A stretch of DNA of 33,872 bases from Pseudomonadales bacterium (GTDB lineage: Bacteria; Pseudomonadota; Gammaproteobacteria; Pseudomonadales; Azotimanducaceae). The first letter of the stretch is position 1. Each line of letters starts with the position of its first letter. The stretch is from the NCBI GenBank assembly GCA_029249645.1, contig JAQWWC010000221.1:1-33872 (forward strand). Direction: 5' to 3'. The position numbers were made by a program, and so were the translations under genes. Positions 28,167-33,872 of this stretch are shown piece by piece. The notes beneath the pieces are model-generated. The model did no database searches, had not been told where the DNA came from, and saw nothing but the letters and a program-made list of their open reading frames with translations.

Positions 28167-28301
28167 CGCGCAGCGCCATCGCAGTCATGCTCTGCCGCTC
28201 TAACGGTTTTGCCATCATCGACGCGGCTAAACGACGAGGCGATGGTGGTCTCAGCGCCCTGAGTCAGGCAATGTCACAGACTTTATTCGCTGTTTGACGC
28301 T

Positions 28302-28341
28302 GCCCTGCTTCTAAAAGATCATCTGAAAATCAGGGCTTTTA
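28302..28341 (+). terminator. Possible terminator after btuB
   Basis: gccctg (28302-28307) / cagggc (28331-28336) followed by ttttatc. The long loop weakens the call. Confidence 0.3.
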
Positions 28342-28379
28342 TCAACCATCGATTTGGTTCAAAACAAGGAGACAACACT

Positions 28380-29222
28380 ATGACCCATGAATGCTTTGAT
28401 GTGACCATCGACAACAACATCGCCCATATTCAATTAAGTCGCCCAGAGAAACGGAACAGCATGGTGCCGCAATTTTGGGTTGAACTGCCGGCCATTATTC
28501 AAGAGATCGACGCAGAGACTAAGGCCCGGGTAATTGTTATATCCTCGACCGGCCCCCACTTTACGTCCGGTTTAGATGTCTCTTCCTTTGCAGGGGTTGG
28601 TCAAGTACCTGATGAAGATCAAAAGCAGCGTAAGCTCACCGCAGGCACCGCTTTTTATGACAACGTCTTGGTGATGCAAAGCGCCTTCAACGCCATAGAG
28701 GCCTGCCGGATTCCAGTGCTTGCAGCAATTCAAGGTGGCTGCATTGGCGGTGGCGTCGATCTCGTCACTGCCTGCGATATTCGCTACGCTACAAGCGATG
28801 CCTTTTTAACCATTTTTGAAACCAACATTGGTATGACTGCAGACGTGGGCACCTTCCCCCGACTCGTAAAGCTCATCCCAGAAGGGTTTGTTCGAGAAAT
28901 GGCTTATACTGGGCGTCGCGTGCCTGCTCAAGAGGCCGCGGCAATGGGCCTCATCAACCGCGTTTTTGAGGATCAAGCGCAAATGCTAGAAGCAGTTATG
29001 GCGATCGCTGCAGAAATTGCAACCAAAGCCCCGCTCGCGGTCTATGGCTGCAAAAAAATGATTACCTATGCGCGAGACCATAACACCGCCGACGGTTTAG
29101 ACTATATCGCAATCTGGAATGCCTCACATTTTAAGCTGGAGGAAATTCAAGAGGCGATGACGGCCAATGCTGAAAAGCGTCTCGGTCAGTTCGTCGACCT
29201 ACCAAAATTGCGCAAAGCCTAG
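28380..29222 (+). CDS. Enoyl-CoA hydratase/isomerase family protein
   Basis: IQLSRPEKRNSMVPQFW, FTSGLDVSSF, PVLAAIQGGCIGGGVDLVTACDIRYATSDAFLTIFETNIGMTADVGTFPRL. Confidence 0.95.
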   Translation: MTHECFDVTIDNNIAHIQLSRPEKRNSMVPQFWVELPAIIQEIDAETKARVIVISSTGPHFTSGLDVSSFAGVGQVPDEDQKQRKLTAGTAFYDNVLVMQSAFNAIEACRIPVLAAIQGGCIGGGVDLVTACDIRYATSDAFLTIFETNIGMTADVGTFPRLVKLIPEGFVREMAYTGRRVPAQEAAAMGLINRVFEDQAQMLEAVMAIAAEIATKAPLAVYGCKKMITYARDHNTADGLDYIAIWNASHFKLEEIQEAMTANAEKRLGQFVDLPKLRKA

Positions 29223-30538
29223 CCTTTCAAGCGGCCGGAGACCCAATAGAATCCAAATCCAACAGCCACCACGAGGAGCCCCGCGAGGGCCTCCTCTGGC
29301 CTCTGAATCAAAATATAGACCATGGTCCACAGCGTTAATCCGAGAAAGATCAGTGGCGTTATAGGGTACCCTAAGGTCTGATAAATATCCTTTTTAAGCA
29401 GCCCTTTCGCTCGCAGTCTAAAAACGCCGCCGACCGTAAATAGGGTGTTCAGGCTGAGAACAAAACCGCTAAAAACGAGGACCGACTCAAAACTAGACGT
29501 CAAGACAAACGCAACTGACAGTGCTACCACGGTGAGGATCGCAATCTGCGGCAAGCCATCATCATTGGTTTTCGCCAACCGGTTAAACATTGGAAAATCC
29601 TGCCCAATTACCTGCAGTACTCTGGGGCCCGCCATCAGCATCGCGCTCACGGTTGAGATCAGCAATAGCGACAACATTAGGCCCATCAGCTGGCCGCCCA
29701 AACTGCCAAAGGCAAATTCTGCGGCAATCACGCCAACCTCAACTTTCCCTTGTAAGGCTTCGATCGGCGCAACGGCCAAAAAGACGTAGTTCAACAGCAC
29801 GTAAAAGCCCATCACCATCACAGTGCCAATCATTAGGATCGCTGGAAGGCGTTTTGCAGGCTGATCGATTTCATCAATTAAATAGGTTGCCGCGTTCCAA
29901 CCCGTATAGGCATAGTTAACGTAAATCAGAGCCACCGCAAACGCGCCGGATGACAAGCTTCCAAGATCACTAGCCACTGGCAGTTTTGGCATATTCATTT
30001 CGTGATCAGAGAAAGTAAGTGCAGCAACACTAAAGATCAGAATGAGGACCACCTTGAGCAACGTGAAGATCAACTGGGTTTTACCACTGACCGTTCGGGA
30101 ATAGCAGTGCATCAGCCCCAGCAAAATCACCAAGAGCGAAGCCGCAAACGTCTGGTTAATGTCCGGCAGCACAGCGCCCAGGTAGGCCCCGAAGGTCATC
30201 GCGGCCAGAGCGATAGGGGCAGCGAACCCGACGGTAATTGAAACCCAACCGGAGACAAAACCAAACGACGGATGATATAGGCGTCCAAGAAAATTGTATT
30301 CGCCACCAGAGCGCGGCAATTGGGCGCCGAGCTCTGCATAGGTTAACGCCCCGCAAAGTGCCGCAATGCCGCCAATGACCCACAGCAACAAGATCATACT
30401 GACGGATTGAATGTCCAGCAATTGGAACCCTAAACTGGTGAAAACGCCCGTGCCCACCATATTGGCGACCACGATCGCAATTGCAGTTTTTTGATCAAAC
30501 TTTTGAGTTGATTCAGTCACGGCCAAAAACTCGCTCAC
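29219..30538 (-). CDS. APC-superfamily amino acid permease
   Basis: GTG start. KTAIAIVVANMVGTGVFTSLGFQLL, GALTYAELGAQLPRSGGEYNFLGRLYHPSFGFVSGWVS. About 12 hydrophobic segments. Confidence 0.93.
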   Translation of the reverse strand: MSEFLAVTESTQKFDQKTAIAIVVANMVGTGVFTSLGFQLLDIQSVSMILLLWVIGGIAALCGALTYAELGAQLPRSGGEYNFLGRLYHPSFGFVSGWVSITVGFAAPIALAAMTFGAYLGAVLPDINQTFAASLLVILLGLMHCYSRTVSGKTQLIFTLLKVVLILIFSVAALTFSDHEMNMPKLPVASDLGSLSSGAFAVALIYVNYAYTGWNAATYLIDEIDQPAKRLPAILMIGTVMVMGFYVLLNYVFLAVAPIEALQGKVEVGVIAAEFAFGSLGGQLMGLMLSLLLISTVSAMLMAGPRVLQVIGQDFPMFNRLAKTNDDGLPQIAILTVVALSVAFVLTSSFESVLVFSGFVLSLNTLFTVGGVFRLRAKGLLKKDIYQTLGYPITPLIFLGLTLWTMVYILIQRPEEALAGLLVVAVGFGFYWVSGRLKG

Positions 30539-31495
30539 CTAACCTGAAAACAGGACCCATATATAGCCCCCGTATCCGCACAAAAGCCCAACTCCAACCA
30601 GGCGTCCAATTTTTGCGCCAAACATAGCAAAAAGCCAAAGCACCATCGCCGCGCTCAGCATGATCCAAATATCAAACATTAAGAAAGCTGGATCGATGGG
30701 GATGTCCGCAAACATTAACGTAACGCCGAGTACCGCAAGAATATTAAACAGGTTGCTGCCTACTACATTGCCCAACGCAACATCACTGTTTCTGTAATAG
30801 GCCGCGACCAAAGTCGCGCTCAGCTCGGGAAGCGATGTACCCAGAGCCACTAAGCTTGCGCCAACCACACTCTCCGACACGCCGAGATTAACGGCGAGGC
30901 TCGTTCCTGCGGTCACCACAAAGTTAGCCCCTACCGGTAAAGCGACCATTCCAAGCCCAATCAAGCCAGATATCCGCCAATAGGAGACTTTATGCGCCGC
31001 ACTTGCATCCTGATTTTGGGTTAACTCATCTAGGGCCGCCAGCGGCACACTGCCCTTAACACTCAAGAACAGAAAGAGTGCGAGAATGAGTAGCATAATA
31101 ATACCCGCGGGGAGACTCAGAACGCCCAAAAAGCATAACAAAATAAAACCGACGGTAACCGCAAGCATCCAATGAACTTGGATCTTCAACCCATCTTGTC
31201 GAGTTACAATAGGATGTAATAACACTGGCAAGCCGAGCACCAAAAACACATTGGCAATATTGCTACCAATGACGTTGCCGAGCGCTATCTGGGGATGCCC
31301 CGACAGCGTCGACCAAATCGAAATAACGAGTTCGGGCGCTGAGGTGCCCATTGCTACGACGGTTACCCCAACGATCAAAGGCGAGATGCCGCGCTTGGTA
31401 CCAAAATCCAAGGCCCCCCGAACGAGAAAATCCCCGCCAAACATCAGCAAAATAAAACCGAACATCAGCTCCAAATAAACTATAGATTCATACAC
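30539..31495 (-). CDS. Calcium/sodium antiporter (CaCA family, YrbG-like)
   Basis: Two alpha-repeat motifs: VAMGTSAPELVISIWSTLSGHPQIALGNVIGSNIANVFLVLG and VALGTSLPELSATLVAAYYRNSDVALGNVVGSNLFNILAVLG. Confidence 0.95.
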   Translation of the reverse strand: MYESIVYLELMFGFILLMFGGDFLVRGALDFGTKRGISPLIVGVTVVAMGTSAPELVISIWSTLSGHPQIALGNVIGSNIANVFLVLGLPVLLHPIVTRQDGLKIQVHWMLAVTVGFILLCFLGVLSLPAGIIMLLILALFLFLSVKGSVPLAALDELTQNQDASAAHKVSYWRISGLIGLGMVALPVGANFVVTAGTSLAVNLGVSESVVGASLVALGTSLPELSATLVAAYYRNSDVALGNVVGSNLFNILAVLGVTLMFADIPIDPAFLMFDIWIMLSAAMVLWLFAMFGAKIGRLVGVGLLCGYGGYIWVLFSG

Positions 31496-31684
31496 GTGTA
31501 ACGAACTCGCAGCAGCTATTTATTGGAAGGTAATTCAAGGGAGCGACCGCCTTTTCAGCGACCTCATGGTTTCAATATTGAGAAGACCCGTCGAATCAAC
31601 AGTGGCCGTCATTCACCGATCCTCCCCGCTTTCTGAGCCAAGTCTAACGACTGCGTTGTTGGAACGCCAGAACCAAAAAAAGCC

Positions 31685-33796
31685 CTAGGACAGTTGAACC
31701 GTTGGAATAAGCTGGCTGGGGACTGCCTTGCGGCCAACCCGTTTCAGAGCGAATATCGCCAACGCCAGGACAACGACGAGGCCACTAATCCAAGCTGTTG
31801 AGAACTGCGGATGAGCTGAAAAACTTCCGACCTGATAAACCATGGTTGCAGTAATGTATCCCACCAAAGTGGTCCAGCCAAAGACCAATCCCGCCCATTT
31901 CAGCCCAGACTCCTTATGCATTGCGGCGATCACTGCAACACAGGGGGCATACAACAAAATAAAGACTAGGTAACTGAACGCAGCAAGATCGCTTCCGAAA
32001 TAAGCCGCCATATTCGCAAGCGCAGCACTTTGTGAGCTGTCGTTGACAGTATCATCATTCAAGCTCAAACCAAGTGGGTCCAATAAAGCCCCTCCCAGCG
32101 CGCTCGCATTATCATAAACGCTTATGGCGGCGGCTTCGCCAGCCTGCAACAAGGTCATCGGCTCGCCCTCGACCTGACCGCTATATAACGCGTTCAAGGT
32201 ACCGACAACGGCTTCTTTCGCGAACAACCCCGTAAAGAGCCCAACCGTTGCAGGCCAATTATCATCCGTCAATCCCATCGGATAAAACGCTGGGGTAATC
32301 GATTTCCCAATCACAGATAAGACCGACGACTCGGTATCTTCATTGCCGAAGCTACCGTCCGTTCCAATTGAGTTTAGAAAACTTAACGCAACAACCACCA
32401 GAACAATCGTTCTACCCGCGCGCAGCACGAAGCTTCGAAGACGAAACCAAGTTGTCAGCAACAGGTTTTTAATGACCGGCACATGATAAACCGGCATCTC
32501 AGCATAAGACGCTGACATTTGGCCTTGAAAAATCTGCTTCCTGAAAACCCAGCCGGTAAAGATGGCCATTAGAATCCCCGTTAAATATAACAAGAACACA
32601 ATATTTTGACCTTGACCCTTAAAAAAGGCCGCAGCAAACAGCGCGTAGACAGTTAAACGTGCACCACAGGACATAAAAGGCGCCATGGCAATAGTCATAA
32701 GCCGATCATCTTCTTTCGATAAGGCCCGGGTGGCCATCACTGCAGGCACATTACAACCGAATCCCACGATAAGCGGGACAAAGGCGCTGCCCGGCAAGCC
32801 GATACCAATCATCAGTCGGTCAATAACAAACGCGGCCCTGGCCATGTAACCAGAGTCTTCCATCACCGAAAGACATAAAAATAAAAATCCGATCACCGGG
32901 ATAAACGTGGCAACCAATTGAATGCCGCCGCCTAAACCTTGGCTTAACAACACAATCAACCAAGCCGGGAGGCCAAGCGACGACAGCAGCTGTTCGCTGG
33001 CCGTAACAAAGATCGCGCCAAATAAGATATCGAAAAAATCAATAAACACGGCGCCTAAATTAATCGCGACTGTGAACATTAAATACATCGCGGCAAGGAA
33101 GATCGGAATGCCCAACCACCGATTCAGAACAATTCGATCAATGACTTCGCTGGGCGGATGCCGGACGCTTGAGACCCGAGTGACCGTCGCACCGATTGCC
33201 ACTGCCTTATGGTAACGACGCTCCGCAGCAGCAAGGGTTTCGGTCGATGAGGCACCAGTTGCGCTCGATCGCTTTGATTGAATGACCGCCGGATCATTGT
33301 TTTGGGACGAACCGATCACCGCCAAAAGGTCCTGAACCCCAACATTACGCGACGCAATCATCGGCACAACGGGCACCTTGAGTGCATCCGATAAAGCAGC
33401 TGGGTCTAACGACAAGCCCGCGCGCTCTGCGACATCCAGCATGTTTAAGGCGATCACAACCGGCAGGCCAGAATCGAGGAGTTGCTGGGTCAGAATTAAA
33501 TGGCGTTGCAAGTTACTCGCATCAACAATATTGATCACAAGATCGCAATCGCCAGCGGCGATATAGTCTCGGGCAACGGCTTCATCCATACCGCCTGCAG
33601 ACTGGTCTAACGAATAGATCCCCGGCAAATCGATAATCTCGAAACGCTCACCCGCATGGGTTAACGACCCGCTCTTACGCTCAACGGTTACCCCCGGCCA
33701 ATTTCCAACCCGCTGATTCGCCCCTGTCAGACGATTGAATAAGGTGCTCTTACCGCAATTAGGATTGCCGAGTAAACCAATGGTTTTTAGGATCAC
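31685..33796 (-). CDS. feoB: Ferrous iron transport protein B
   Basis: GTG start. GLLGNPNCGKSTLFNRLTGANQRVGNWPGVTVERK, IDLPGIYSLD, ALNMLDVA, GCNVPAVMATR, PFMSCGARLTVYALFAAAFF. Confidence 0.97.
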   Translation of the reverse strand: MILKTIGLLGNPNCGKSTLFNRLTGANQRVGNWPGVTVERKSGSLTHAGERFEIIDLPGIYSLDQSAGGMDEAVARDYIAAGDCDLVINIVDASNLQRHLILTQQLLDSGLPVVIALNMLDVAERAGLSLDPAALSDALKVPVVPMIASRNVGVQDLLAVIGSSQNNDPAVIQSKRSSATGASSTETLAAAERRYHKAVAIGATVTRVSSVRHPPSEVIDRIVLNRWLGIPIFLAAMYLMFTVAINLGAVFIDFFDILFGAIFVTASEQLLSSLGLPAWLIVLLSQGLGGGIQLVATFIPVIGFLFLCLSVMEDSGYMARAAFVIDRLMIGIGLPGSAFVPLIVGFGCNVPAVMATRALSKEDDRLMTIAMAPFMSCGARLTVYALFAAAFFKGQGQNIVFLLYLTGILMAIFTGWVFRKQIFQGQMSASYAEMPVYHVPVIKNLLLTTWFRLRSFVLRAGRTIVLVVVALSFLNSIGTDGSFGNEDTESSVLSVIGKSITPAFYPMGLTDDNWPATVGLFTGLFAKEAVVGTLNALYSGQVEGEPMTLLQAGEAAAISVYDNASALGGALLDPLGLSLNDDTVNDSSQSAALANMAAYFGSDLAAFSYLVFILLYAPCVAVIAAMHKESGLKWAGLVFGWTTLVGYITATMVYQVGSFSAHPQFSTAWISGLVVVLALAIFALKRVGRKAVPSQLIPTVQLS

Positions 33797-33813
33797 GATT
33801 ACCGCCTCTTCCC

Positions 33814-33872
33814 CTAAGACACCATATCGACATCAATAAAAGCGGCGTCTCGCTTTCGGATACTCAGAAGGG
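33814..33872 (-). CDS. feoA: FeoA, C-terminal end only (truncated by window edge)
   Basis: Minus-strand frame before feoB reads ...LSIRKRDAAFIDVDMVS-stop, resembling the FeoA C-terminus (LRKKDLALLEVEAV-type). Positioned 17 bp before feoB. Confidence 0.7.
   Translation of the reverse strand, partial: LLSIRKRDAAFIDVDMVS

Noticed and set aside
1-33872. tRNA/rRNA genes, insertion sequences, prophage or defence-system genes
   Set aside because: Read for tRNA TpsiC-like motifs, transposase or integrase motifs and toxin-antitoxin or restriction signatures. None was convincing.

Overview
This 33.9-kb window looks like the chromosome of a proteobacterium, probably a marine gammaproteobacterium (inferred from gene content). 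I see about 23 intact protein genes, a partial feoA at the right edge, two riboswitches and a few terminators. There are no rRNAs, tRNAs, CRISPR arrays or recognisable transposases. The genes are mostly central and catabolic metabolism (malate synthase G, malyl-CoA lyase-like, ICDH/IMDH-like, two class III CoA-transferases, acyl-CoA synthetase, enoyl-CoA hydratase, amidase), DNA and RNA metabolism (Nei, RNase J-like, RpoH, NUDIX), vitamin uptake (TPP riboswitch–TonB receptor–thiamine-binding protein–PnuT; cobalamin riboswitch–BtuB) and ion transport (Ca/Na antiporter, FeoAB). The most unusual object is the secreted S8 subtilase at 64..3105 (-). It has two unrelated tandem arrays: nine N-terminal 15-aa repeats (SRYLWEGSKxxExKL) and eight and a half C-terminal 12-aa repeats (AGFIWNLSNPEN). 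Both are built around an aromatic/aliphatic-Trp motif. Its 5' leader can fold into a nested hairpin touching the Shine-Dalgarno and contains a 9-codon upstream ORF. Other points of note are an SGNH-hydrolase-like protein whose expected nucleophile position reads GDQ instead of GDS, a 4-bp overlapping nei–RNase J-like pair, an apparent SD-sequestering platform after the TPP riboswitch, and a probable eroded secreted-protein gene.
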